A DNA stretch of 10,950 bases, from assembly GCA_046712825.1 (NCBI GenBank), contig JBKKCR010000201.1, forward strand, positions 1-10,950, in the 5' to 3' direction. The position numbers and the translations under genes were made by a program. This document shows positions 1 to 7,337 of the stretch, in pieces. The number at the start of each line of letters is the position of its first letter. The stretch's first letter is position 1. Source of the DNA: DATFGK01 sp046712825. GTDB lineage: Bacteria; Actinomycetota; AC-67. Under the pieces are notes generated by a model. It had not been told where the DNA came from, searched no databases, and saw nothing but the letters and a program-made list of their open reading frames with translations.

Positions 1-1803
1 GACCACGCGCTCGAGTTCTCGTCACGGATCATCGACACTCGCGACGACGCACCGTCGCGGATCCCGTTGCTCGCTGCTTCATGCTCGCTGGTGGCCGCGG
101 TCGTCCACGCGTGGGTCGTCCGTTCCCACGTCACCCATTGGTGGGCGTACGGTGCGTTCTTCGCCGTCCTGGCGGTCGCGCAGGCCGGCTACTCAATCCT
201 CGTGATCCGCCGGCCGGCGCGCCGGGTAGCCCTCATCGGCATCGCGGCGAACGCAGGCGCGCTCGCGCTGTACGCGTGGAGTAGGACCGTCGGAGTCCCG
301 GTCGGCCCCCACGCCGGACGACCCGAAGCGGTCGGCGCACCCGACCTGCTTGCTGCAGGCGCGGAGCTTGCCCTCATCGTGATCCTCCTGTTGGTCGTGC
401 GGACCCGCAGCGCAGCGCCACGGGTTCACACCGGTCGGTGGGGGTTGGGACTGGTCGTTGTTGCGTTGGGCGCTGCCGGCATGGCCGGACCGGTCGGACA
501 TCACAACGTCCCACTGCCGGGAGTGACGCTCGCTTCGGCACCGGCGCCGTGGCTGGCGCTTCCTCCTCCCCTACCGACCCCCGTCGTGGCGCAAAGCGCT
601 GAGGCCCCCGAAGAAACGATCCCCGTTCCGGAGGAGCCGGCCCCTTGCGTCCCCAAGGCGTCGACGGGTCTGTCGGTCCCGGGAACCGCCGGGCCGGGTG
701 AGGCGCGAGCGATCGCTTACTCGCACGAGGCAAACATCTGGATCCTCGACCCGTCGGACGAGGAAGTCGCACGGCTGACGGACAACGAAGGGGGTCCGAA
801 CTGCTGGGCACGGAGCCCGGTGTTCAGAAGCGATCGATACGTCTCCTTCAGCATGAACGAGGGCTACTACGGCCTCGATCTCAAGACCGGCTCGCTGGAC
901 GAGCTGCCCCTCACCAACGGGTGGATCCAAGCAGCCGACTGGAGCCCAGAAGGCGACGCCCTCGCCTACTTGACCGGGAGCTATGAGGATGCCGAAACGC
1001 AGCTCGCACTCTTCCGGCCGGAGGATGGGACCAAGGAAGTTCTCCGAACGTTCGTCCCGGGCCCGGGTAGTTGTGGCAGCGCGGACGGCGAGGTCTCGGT
1101 TTCGTGGGCGCCCGATGGCCATGCCCTCATCGTGGTCATCACGCATCTCGAGAACCAGGACGAGACGATGTTCGTCTTGGACCCCGCGGGGAAGGACATC
1201 ATCGAGCCCCGCTCAGGGACGAACGCTCGCTGGGCGCCCAACTCGAAGCGGATCTATTACCGCGAGATGGGCGGCGATCGGAAATGGTTCGCGCTCAACA
1301 GCGAAACAGGTGATCGCGGAACGCTCGGGGCGATGAAGCCGGGTACCTACAACCTCGCCGTCTCACCCGATGGAACCCTGCTCGCCTACGCGGACGGCGA
1401 AGAGCACAGCGGAGTCTACGTTTACGACGTCGCCACGAAGATCCAGCGCAAGGTCGCGGAAGACGCGGTGCTGCCCGTGTGGGTGGGACCGCAGACCATC
1501 TTGGTCGGCGACACGAAATCATGTGGAGACGCGTGTTCCATGTCGCTCTGGGAACCGTCGGGCACGATCTCCTCCGTAGACGTCGTCACCGAAGCGCGAA
1601 AGGTGGTCGCCGCGCAGGTCATGTGGGACGCCAGCGTGCTGCTCGCAGAGCTGCCGGAGCCTGTTGCGACATCCTCCCCGACCGTGGACCCGACACCGAC
1701 CGAGACCGAAGAACCGACTCCGTCGCCATCACCCAGCACTGAGCCCAGTCCTTCGCCGTCGGTGGACCCGACTCCCACGCCGAGTCCGTCTCCTACCGGC
1801 TAG
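1..1803 (+). CDS. Membrane-anchored PD40/TolB-like beta-propeller protein (5' end outside window)
   Basis: The frame is open to the left edge. The only start codon in its first 66 nt or at their border is TTG at 67, which has no SD site, so the true start probably lies upstream. Counting from TTG67, hydrophobic helices lie at about residues 1-19, 26-47, 53-72, 93-111 and 124-141, with a GPHAG motif near 80-84 between helices 3 and 4. A Pro/Glu-rich spacer follows, then from about 212 a run of WD40-like/PD40 blades with hallmarks such as ADWSPEGDALAYLTG, VSWAPDGHAL and LAVSPDGTLLAYADG. Residues from about 541 to 578 are a low-complexity Thr/Pro/Ser/Glu tail. PD40 propellers usually bind proteins or ligands rather than catalyse. 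A surface sensor or scaffold is my inference; no substrate can be named. It converges on the VOC gene, 12 nt away, with no visible terminator. Confidence 0.8.
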   Translation, partial: DHALEFSSRIIDTRDDAPSRIPLLAASCSLVAAVVHAWVVRSHVTHWWAYGAFFAVLAVAQAGYSILVIRRPARRVALIGIAANAGALALYAWSRTVGVPVGPHAGRPEAVGAPDLLAAGAELALIVILLLVVRTRSAAPRVHTGRWGLGLVVVALGAAGMAGPVGHHNVPLPGVTLASAPAPWLALPPPLPTPVVAQSAEAPEETIPVPEEPAPCVPKASTGLSVPGTAGPGEARAIAYSHEANIWILDPSDEEVARLTDNEGGPNCWARSPVFRSDRYVSFSMNEGYYGLDLKTGSLDELPLTNGWIQAADWSPEGDALAYLTGSYEDAETQLALFRPEDGTKEVLRTFVPGPGSCGSADGEVSVSWAPDGHALIVVITHLENQDETMFVLDPAGKDIIEPRSGTNARWAPNSKRIYYREMGGDRKWFALNSETGDRGTLGAMKPGTYNLAVSPDGTLLAYADGEEHSGVYVYDVATKIQRKVAEDAVLPVWVGPQTILVGDTKSCGDACSMSLWEPSGTISSVDVVTEARKVVAAQVMWDASVLLAELPEPVATSSPTVDPTPTETEEPTPSPSPSTEPSPSPSVDPTPTPSPSPTG

Positions 1804-1815
1804 CGACGCTGCTTC

Positions 1816-2202
1816 TCAACCGAGCTCGTAGGTCGTGAGCTCGATGCGGTGGCCGTCGGGGTCGGAGATGTACAGCGAGTGGCACACCTCATGGTCGGCG
1901 AATTGGTACTCGGTGCCTCGGTCCTCGAACGAGTCGCGGGCCGCTTCGAAGTTGGCTCGATCGAGTACGAACGCGAAATGGCGCATCGCGACGGCGTCGC
2001 GGCCCGGCGGCGGCGCAGGACTCCCCTCCGTGGGGAACAGCGCGACGCATGTGTCCCCGGCGCACACCATGACCGGCGGGTCGTCGCCCCACACGTCGTC
2101 ATAGCGGCGCTCGAGCCCGAACATCTCCTGATACCACGTAGCCGACGCGTGGATGTCCCCGACCGCGATCGCCACGTGGTCGATGTGCTTGACCCGTATC
2201 AT
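1816..2202 (-). CDS. VOC family (glyoxalase/bleomycin resistance/dioxygenase fold) protein
   Basis: This 128-residue protein has the size of a single VOC chain made of two beta-alpha-beta-beta-beta modules. It opens with HIDHVAIAVGDIHASATWYQ, a typical first strand and helix, and ends with YISDPDGHRIELTTYE, the typical last module. Candidate metal ligands are His9, His75 (in MRHFAF) and Glu121. VOC enzymes of this length work as dimers and include methylmalonyl-CoA epimerase, glyoxalase I and antibiotic-binding proteins; nothing here fixes the substrate. The start was moved to the ATG at 2202: an in-frame ATG lies 12 nt upstream, but the bases between them read GGAGGATCG, an ideal SD site for the second ATG. 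The gene is divergent from the carboxypeptidase gene, with which it shares a promoter core. Confidence 0.88.
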   Translation of the reverse strand: MIRVKHIDHVAIAVGDIHASATWYQEMFGLERRYDDVWGDDPPVMVCAGDTCVALFPTEGSPAPPPGRDAVAMRHFAFVLDRANFEAARDSFEDRGTEYQFADHEVCHSLYISDPDGHRIELTTYELG

Positions 2203-2211
2203 CGATCCTCC
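2203..2211 (-). promoter_or_regulatory. Shine-Dalgarno site that fixes the VOC start
   Basis: On the minus strand GGAGGA (2211-2206) sits 3 nt before the ATG at 2202. It directly follows the competing in-frame ATG at 2214, so that upstream ATG would place the ribosome-binding site inside the coding region. Confidence 0.7.
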
Positions 2212-2239
2212 CATCGCAGCGAGACCCTCGATCCTTCCC

Positions 2240-2246
2240 TACCATA
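2240..2246. promoter_or_regulatory. Overlapping divergent -10 elements (VOC / dacB)
   Basis: The heptamer TACCATA reads TACCAT on the plus strand and TATGGT on the minus strand, and both fit TAnnnT. On the plus strand the box ends 9 nt before the dacB ATG, predicting a transcript with almost no leader. On the minus strand it predicts a start near 2234 and a leader of about 30 nt that includes the VOC SD site. No clear -35 is seen on either side. The two polymerases could not occupy this site at the same time. Confidence 0.5.
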
Positions 2247-2254
2247 AGGCTCCC

Positions 2255-3580
2255 ATGCGCACACGAGCGCTCGCCTCGCTCACGATCGGCCTGCTCGCAT
2301 TGGCGTCGGCCGCCCCCGCACTTGCGCGCGTCCCCGACAAGACGCCGAAGCGCCGCCTCGAGGCCTCGATCCGTCGCACCATGTCTTTGCCGCCGGCGCG
2401 ACCGGCGACCCCCGGGATCCTGATCCTTCGCGGCGGACGACCCGCGGTCTCGATCAACCCGGATCGGGCATTCCTCCCCGCTTCGTTGCTCAAGCTCGCG
2501 ACGACGACGACCGCGGTCATCAAGTTCGGGCCGGATCATCGGTTCCCGACCCGGCTCCTCGGCCGACCGCCGAGCGGTGGGGTCACCGGAACCGTCGTGC
2601 TCATCGGTGGTGGGGATCCGACCTTCGCGAGCGAGGCGTATCGTCGCGAGCATTTCGTGCCGAAGCCCGACGACCCGATCCCCGTGCCGGTCTTCGCCAG
2701 CGGCTCGCCAACCGTGGAGAGGCTCGCGGCCGCGATCTCCGCGGCCGGGGTGCGGCGGATCCAAGGCGACCTCCGGGTCGAAGACTCGCTGTTCGACGCG
2801 CGCCGGACGCAGCCCGGGTGGATCGCCGACTACCAACGCAACGATCCGGATGTTGGGAACCTCGGCGCGCTCACCGTCAACGAGGGCTACTCCGACGTCG
2901 TTGGGAACGTGCTGTACGCAGATCCGGCGGTCGGCGCCGGGCGGCAGCTGGTCGCAGCGCTCGCGGCTCGAGGCGTGATCGTCACTGGCAAGGTCCGACG
3001 CGGCGGCGCGCCCTCGGGCTCGCGCGAGCTGGCCCGGGTCGTGTCCCCTCCCCTCGCCGAGATCGTCGACTACACGAACCGCTACTCCGCCAACTACTCG
3101 GCGGAGTTGACGCTCAAGGGCCTCGGAGCAAGCTTCGGCGGGGCCGGGACGACGGCCGCCGGAGTTCGGGTCGTGCGCGAGACCCTCGCCGACATCAAGA
3201 TCCCGCTCGACGGATTCGTGATGGCCGACGGCTCCGGCCTTTCTCTGAACAACCGGATGACCCCGCGCATGATCGGCGCGATCCTGGACTGGATCCTGCA
3301 CGCGGAGGGGAAAGGCGGAGACGTCCTCCGCAACTCTTTGCCCGTGGCAGGCGGACCGGGAACGATCTTCAAGCGCATGACGAAGCCCCCAACCGGAGGC
3401 AACCTGCGCGGAAAGACCGGCTTCATCCGTCGCGTGCGAGGGATGGCGGGGTGGGTGACGCCGTCCGACGGCGTTCCGCTCGTGTACGTCGCATTGTTTA
3501 ACGATGCCCCGAGCCCGCTTGCGCTCACCACCCCGCTCGATCTGATCGGCACGGCGGTGGCGCTCTTCGGCCGGCCCTGA
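2255..3580 (+). CDS. dacB: D-alanyl-D-alanine carboxypeptidase/endopeptidase, PBP4 (DacB, peptidase S13) family
   Basis: This is a 441-residue penicillin-binding protein acting outside the membrane on peptidoglycan stem peptides, removing terminal D-Ala and possibly cutting cross-links. A signal peptide (MRTRALASLTIGLLALASAA, then PALA) precedes the mature protein. All three active-site motifs are present: Ser77-x-x-Lys80 (SLLK), Ser278-Ala-Asn280 in NRYSANYSAE, and Lys387-Thr-Gly in RGKTGFIRR. Family hallmarks GGGDPTF (118-124) and DGSGLSLNNRMTP (325-337) are also clear. The region between the first two motifs holds the extra PBP4 domains, and the length is normal for short actinobacterial members. 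ATG2255 was chosen because the signal peptide starts there; the frame extends upstream to 2153, but that part overlaps the VOC gene. There is no SD site, and a -10-like box lies immediately upstream. Confidence 0.93.
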   Translation: MRTRALASLTIGLLALASAAPALARVPDKTPKRRLEASIRRTMSLPPARPATPGILILRGGRPAVSINPDRAFLPASLLKLATTTTAVIKFGPDHRFPTRLLGRPPSGGVTGTVVLIGGGDPTFASEAYRREHFVPKPDDPIPVPVFASGSPTVERLAAAISAAGVRRIQGDLRVEDSLFDARRTQPGWIADYQRNDPDVGNLGALTVNEGYSDVVGNVLYADPAVGAGRQLVAALAARGVIVTGKVRRGGAPSGSRELARVVSPPLAEIVDYTNRYSANYSAELTLKGLGASFGGAGTTAAGVRVVRETLADIKIPLDGFVMADGSGLSLNNRMTPRMIGAILDWILHAEGKGGDVLRNSLPVAGGPGTIFKRMTKPPTGGNLRGKTGFIRRVRGMAGWVTPSDGVPLVYVALFNDAPSPLALTTPLDLIGTAVALFGRP

Positions 3581-3600
3581 GCCTCGTCGCCGGCACGGAA

Positions 3601-3606
3601 TAGACT
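3601..3606 (+). promoter_or_regulatory. -10 box TAGACT for the DUF429-ATL gene (predicted leaderless)
   Basis: TAGACT ends 7 nt before the ATG at 3614, so initiation at the usual distance would fall on or next to the A of the start codon. There is no SD site in the gap and no recognisable -35. The same arrangement precedes the genes at 7351, 9817 and 9773(-). Confidence 0.6.
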
Positions 3607-3613
3607 TGTCCTG

Positions 3614-4621
3614 ATGTATGCCGGGATCGACGTCTCCGCCACGCGCGGTTTCGACGTCGCCGTCCTCGACGACGATCGCCGGGTGGCGCTCCTGGCCAAA
3701 GCGCGCGACCTCGACGCGGCGGGCCTCATCATCCGGGGCTTGCCGCCGGAAACGGTCGTCGCCGTCGACGCGCCTCCCGCGCCGTCGCGGGGCTTCGCCG
3801 GCGCCGGAAAGGGATACTGGGTCGCCGAACAGGAGCTCCACCGGCTCGGGGTGTCCCTGTATCCCGTGCCGTCGAGCAGCGAGGCGTCACCGGCGTGGAT
3901 GCGAGCCGGCTTCGCCCTGTACGAAGTGCTCGAGAAGGCGGGGTTCCCGCCCTTCCTCGAAGGCGCCGCGCGACGGGGCGTGTCGATCGAAGTGTATCCG
4001 CATCTCACGTATCGGGTTCTCACGGGTGACGCTCGCGGGCGCGTCCCGAAGCTCGAATGGTCTCGGGCCGCACTGCGTCGCAAGGTCGCAGGACTGACCC
4101 GGGACGCGACGCAGGACGCCCTCGACGCGATCGCCGCCGCCTACACCGCATGGACGTTCGCCAACGACCGCTGGGTCGGCTTTGGCGACCCGCGGGAGGG
4201 CGTCATCGTCGCTCCGCGCTCGGACGCACGCGATGAAGCGGTGCCGCCCGGACCCGACCAGCTCAGCCTCGGCATCGAGGCCACGCCCCGAGCGGCGACC
4301 GAACAGGGGATCCCCCAGCAGACCCCGTTCGCGCAGCGGGTGATGCGCTACGTCGCTCGCATCCCGCCGGGACGCGTTGCGACCTACGGCGACGTCGCGC
4401 GCGCATGCGGGACACCGACCGGGGCACGCGCCGTCGGAACGCTCGTCGCGCGTCACTCGTTCGAGATGCCGAGCCACCGGCTCGTCGATGCCACCGGCCG
4501 ACCTTCACCCGCGTACCCCGGAGGACCGGAACGACAGCTGGAGCGGCTCGACGCCGAAGGGATAGCGATCGCGAACGGCCGCGTGGATCTGAACCTCCAC
4601 CGCTGGAGGGAGCACGCGTGA
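3614..4621 (+). CDS. DUF429 predicted RNase H-like nuclease fused to alkyltransferase-like (ATL) DNA-binding domain
   Basis: This 335-residue protein has two recognisable parts. Residues 1-198 match DUF429: GIDVS (Asp6), AVDAPP (Asp52), IEVYPH (Glu126) and TQDALDAIAAAYTAW (Asp168, Asp171) supply the spaced carboxylates expected of an RNase H-like metal site. Residues about 236-335 match the DNA-binding domain of O6-alkylguanine-DNA alkyltransferase: PPGRVATYGDVA with Tyr258, the arginine finger Arg272 in GARAVGTLV, and MPSHRLV where MGMT has PCHR. Ser287 replaces the methyl-accepting Cys, so it should bind and flip alkylated guanine without repairing it, as ATL proteins do. Known ATLs hand lesions to nucleotide excision repair; here a putative nuclease is attached. 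The linker (about 199-235) is Pro/charge-rich and contains QLSLGI. The stop overlaps the GNAT start by 4 nt. Catalysis by the DUF429 half is a prediction. Confidence 0.85.
   Translation: MYAGIDVSATRGFDVAVLDDDRRVALLAKARDLDAAGLIIRGLPPETVVAVDAPPAPSRGFAGAGKGYWVAEQELHRLGVSLYPVPSSSEASPAWMRAGFALYEVLEKAGFPPFLEGAARRGVSIEVYPHLTYRVLTGDARGRVPKLEWSRAALRRKVAGLTRDATQDALDAIAAAYTAWTFANDRWVGFGDPREGVIVAPRSDARDEAVPPGPDQLSLGIEATPRAATEQGIPQQTPFAQRVMRYVARIPPGRVATYGDVARACGTPTGARAVGTLVARHSFEMPSHRLVDATGRPSPAYPGGPERQLERLDAEGIAIANGRVDLNLHRWREHA
4605..4612 (+). promoter_or_regulatory. Shine-Dalgarno site for the GNAT gene
   Basis: GGAGGGAG lies 5 nt before the GTG at 4618, inside the last codons of the DUF429-ATL gene. 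With the GTGA stop/start overlap this supports translational coupling and decides the GTG start. Confidence 0.65.
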
Positions 4622-5115
4622 CCAGAACGATCCGGGAGCTCGAGCGGTCGGAGATCGAACCGCACATCGAGCTCCTCGAGTCGGAGGGCTTCACGCCGGA
4701 GATCGACCAGGGCACCTGGATGGGCGGTTTCGTGGACGATCGGCTGGCCGGCTGGATCCGCCTGTTCCTCGAAGGCGGCGCCTGGATGGTCGAGGACGTG
4801 TACGTCCTACCCGAGCATCGGAGCAGCGGCCTCGCGACCGAGCTGCTCGTTGCGGCCCAGGACGGCCGCGAGGAGCTCTGGCTCATCTGCGACGACGAGA
4901 TGATCGGGTTCTACGAGGCCAGGGGCTACCGCCTGATGCCCAAGGACGCCTTTCCCGAACCGCTCGCAACGCTCTACCGGGGCAAAGCGGAATGGCCGAC
5001 CGGCTCCGACCACAACCACAACGCTTTGTGCCGATTCGCGTGTCTAGCCAGCCGTGCTGGCGTCACCCTCGCTGGAGGAGGAGAATCCGACCGAACCGTC
5101 GAAAACAGGGCCTAG
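4618..5115 (+). CDS. GNAT family N-acetyltransferase
   Basis: This 165-residue protein uses a GTG start that overlaps the stop of the preceding gene (GTGA) and is preceded by GGAGGGAG. The GNAT core is visible: an N-terminal helical part (MTRTIRELERSEIEPHIELL), the beta4-alpha3 acetyl-CoA pyrophosphate loop VEDVYVLPEHRSSGLATELL (59-78; variant R-x-x-G-x-A at 68-73), and the late DDEMIGFYEARGYRLM segment (92-107) that closes most GNAT folds. The substrate is unknown. The recognisable fold ends near residue 125. The last 40 residues (WPTGSDHNHN onward) look unlike GNAT sequence and run into the region before the oxidase gene, so they may be a read-through tail. Coupling suggests co-expression with the DUF429-ATL protein, but a shared role is only an inference. 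Confidence 0.82.
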   Translation: MTRTIRELERSEIEPHIELLESEGFTPEIDQGTWMGGFVDDRLAGWIRLFLEGGAWMVEDVYVLPEHRSSGLATELLVAAQDGREELWLICDDEMIGFYEARGYRLMPKDAFPEPLATLYRGKAEWPTGSDHNHNALCRFACLASRAGVTLAGGGESDRTVENRA

Positions 5116-5151
5116 CGCCGGGGGCCGCGCCCATTTGGCACCCCTTCTGAC

Positions 5152-5159
5152 GGAGGAGG
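5152..5159 (+). promoter_or_regulatory. Strong Shine-Dalgarno site for the copper oxidase gene
   Basis: GGAGGAGG sits 5 nt before ATG5165. It selects this ATG, which begins a clean signal peptide, over alternative starts as far upstream as 5054 in the same frame. Confidence 0.75.
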
Positions 5160-5164
5160 CTTCG

Positions 5165-7306
5165 ATGCGAAGGTTCGGGGTCCGCGGTTGGGCATGGCTC
5201 GTGGGCGCAACGGTCATGGTCGCGACGCTGGCGATGGGCTCGGCTTGGGCGGCACCCGGGCCGGACAAGATCGGATCCTGGACGGCGCCTTTCGAGGAAG
5301 GCGGTGCGACGACGCCGCGCTGCGCCGTCGTGGACGGGCGGAAGGTTTGTAAGCCGGTGGCGGTCGGTGCTTTCGTCACGCCCGAGGGCCGCGTCCTTTA
5401 CATGAGCGGGATCGAGTCGGGCGAGAACGTCCAGTACGCCGCCGTCCCCGAGGCTGGCGCCGAGGCGCGCGACAGCCTTTCCCGCCTCCTCGACCTCCGC
5501 TCCGGCACCCCGCTATTCGGCTCTCCGTCGCCCGAGCAGGGCGTCGCATCGAACCCGAACATCGAGCCCGGCGGTGAAGGCATGGACGATCCTTACGGCG
5601 TGCTCGGCGTCCCGGGCCGGCCGGGTGACGGGCTCTCGGGAACGGTTGCCGGGATGCTCGGCGTCGAACCACAAGACCCGACCTCTCCTCCGGACGACCC
5701 GCAAGAGAACGACGGCGATCTCTTCTGCACCGACCAGGCGATGCTCGCCGATGGAAGGATCCTCATCGCCGGAGGCACCGACTGGTATCTCGAGCCCTTC
5801 GTCACCGACCGCGAGCACGGCGGCCCCACGGGCGTCGGTGTCTCGGAGCTCGAAGGGCTTCGCAGCGCGCAGATCTACAACCCGGCGAACGGCACCTACA
5901 CCGCCGTGCAGCCGATGAAGTATGGGCGCTGGTACCCGGGGCTCGTGACCATGCCCGACGGGAAGGTCTTCGTCGCGAGCGGCGTCACCAAGCTCATCAA
6001 GTCGACTCAGGGCTCCCAGGTTCGCCGGCCGGAGCTGTTCGACCCCGCGACCGGCACGTGGGCCGATCTTGGACCGCAGGCGGAGAACTCGCTGCCGCTG
6101 TTCCCCCGGATGCACCTGATGCCCAACGGCAAAGTCTTTTACGCCGGGGTCGGCCAGCAGTTCGGGCCGGCCGGCCAGGCCGTCGACGAGATCACGTGGG
6201 TGATCCAACAATTCTTCAACTCGACCACGAACCAGTGGGAGAACGTAGGCCCGGCCCCGCTCGGCGCCACCGGCGGCGCGCAGCAGGTGATGCTCAGGAT
6301 GGACCCGCCCTACGACAAGGCGACGCTGATGGTCGCCGGCGGAACGCCGCTGCTGCCATCGCCCGGTGGCTGGCTCGCGTCAAATCTAACGCAGCTCATC
6401 ACCGTGGATTCGCAAGGCAACGTCAAGAACGATCTGACCGGCAATCTGAACAACCGGCGCTGGTACTCCTCGGCCGTGACGCTGCCGGACGGGAAGGTGT
6501 TCCTGACCTCCGGAGCCGACAAGGACGCGGTCGTCTCGCCCGGATTCGAGCTGGCCGTGCGCCAGCCCGAGCTGTACGACCCTGCCAACGGCACCTGGAC
6601 CGCGATGGCGTCGTCCGCGCGCGACCGCACGTACCACAACTCGGCGCTCCTGCTTCCCGACGGCCGCGTGCTGATCGGCGGGCATGCGCCGATCTGGACC
6701 GGATACGGCGCGACGCACGACGCGGTCCCCGGTGTCACGGCGAACAACGACAAGGACTCGTCGTTCGAGGTCTGGAGCCCGCCGTACCTGTTCCGCGGGC
6801 CGCGCCCGAAGCTCGAGAGCGTGCAGAAGGGCATCGCGTGGAACTCGTCGTTCACGATCACGACGCCCGACGCCTCGATGATCCAAGACGTCGTCCTGTC
6901 GCGCCTGCCGTCGCCGCAGCACATCACCGATTCCGACTCGCGAACGCTGCGCTTGTCGTTCACAACGGGGAACGGCGTCATTACGGCTACGGCGCCGCCG
7001 AACGGGATCGCAGCGCCTCCCGGCTACTACTACTTGTTCATCAACAAGATGTCCCCGAACGGCCCGATCCCGTCTGTGGCGCGCATCGTCAAGATCGGAG
7101 CGGCCGCCGACGGAACGCCGACCGTGCCGGTGTACGGCTCGGACGACCCGGCGCCGCCGTCCGGCGGGTCGGCAACCGAGCCGGAAGACTCCTCGTACAT
7201 CGCGCAGCCGCCGCCGCCGCTCGGCATGGTCGCCGGCGGGCTCGTTGCGGTCGGGGTCGGAGTGCCGGCGAAGATCCGGCGTCGCCGCTGGGAGATCGGC
7301 CGCTAG
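5165..7306 (+). CDS. Secreted, membrane-anchored galactose/glyoxal oxidase-like radical-copper oxidase
   Basis: This 713-residue protein has a signal peptide with charged start MRRFGVRGW and predicted cleavage after AWA near residue 29. A Kelch propeller follows, with repeated PDGKV/PDGRV hairpins at about 196, 264, 320, 441 and 499, then a C-terminal DUF1929 Ig-like domain (about 545-645). Every residue of the radical-copper site can be matched: Cys188 (LFCTDQAMLADGR), Tyr257 (GRWYPGLV), Tyr490-His491 (RTYHNSALLLPDGR) and His586 (SPQHITDSDSR). In the family Cys and the first Tyr form the Cys-Tyr cofactor, and the enzyme oxidises primary alcohols or aldehydes with O2 to give H2O2. The end is unusual: a Pro/acidic linker, a short hydrophobic stretch (about 686-702) and KIRRRR, suggesting an outer-face membrane anchor. 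No LPxTG motif is seen. The substrate is unknown; Streptomyces GlxA is the closest characterised idea, but no cslA-like neighbour is present. Confidence 0.92.
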   Translation: MRRFGVRGWAWLVGATVMVATLAMGSAWAAPGPDKIGSWTAPFEEGGATTPRCAVVDGRKVCKPVAVGAFVTPEGRVLYMSGIESGENVQYAAVPEAGAEARDSLSRLLDLRSGTPLFGSPSPEQGVASNPNIEPGGEGMDDPYGVLGVPGRPGDGLSGTVAGMLGVEPQDPTSPPDDPQENDGDLFCTDQAMLADGRILIAGGTDWYLEPFVTDREHGGPTGVGVSELEGLRSAQIYNPANGTYTAVQPMKYGRWYPGLVTMPDGKVFVASGVTKLIKSTQGSQVRRPELFDPATGTWADLGPQAENSLPLFPRMHLMPNGKVFYAGVGQQFGPAGQAVDEITWVIQQFFNSTTNQWENVGPAPLGATGGAQQVMLRMDPPYDKATLMVAGGTPLLPSPGGWLASNLTQLITVDSQGNVKNDLTGNLNNRRWYSSAVTLPDGKVFLTSGADKDAVVSPGFELAVRQPELYDPANGTWTAMASSARDRTYHNSALLLPDGRVLIGGHAPIWTGYGATHDAVPGVTANNDKDSSFEVWSPPYLFRGPRPKLESVQKGIAWNSSFTITTPDASMIQDVVLSRLPSPQHITDSDSRTLRLSFTTGNGVITATAPPNGIAAPPGYYYLFINKMSPNGPIPSVARIVKIGAAADGTPTVPVYGSDDPAPPSGGSATEPEDSSYIAQPPPPLGMVAGGLVAVGVGVPAKIRRRRWEIGR

Positions 7307-7337
7307 CGAAGCGCACAGCCCGAAGAACCTCCTCGGG

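Noticed and set aside
1681..1800. Short-period repeat in the DNA of the Pro/Ser/Thr tail
   Set aside because: It is explained by low-complexity coding of the protein tail; there is no sign of a CRISPR or other non-coding array.
2099..3841. A 580-codon open frame on the minus strand
   Set aside because: It lies antisense to dacB and the start of the DUF429-ATL gene. Its product is Arg/Gly/Asp-rich without recognisable domains, as expected from GC-rich third positions of the real genes.
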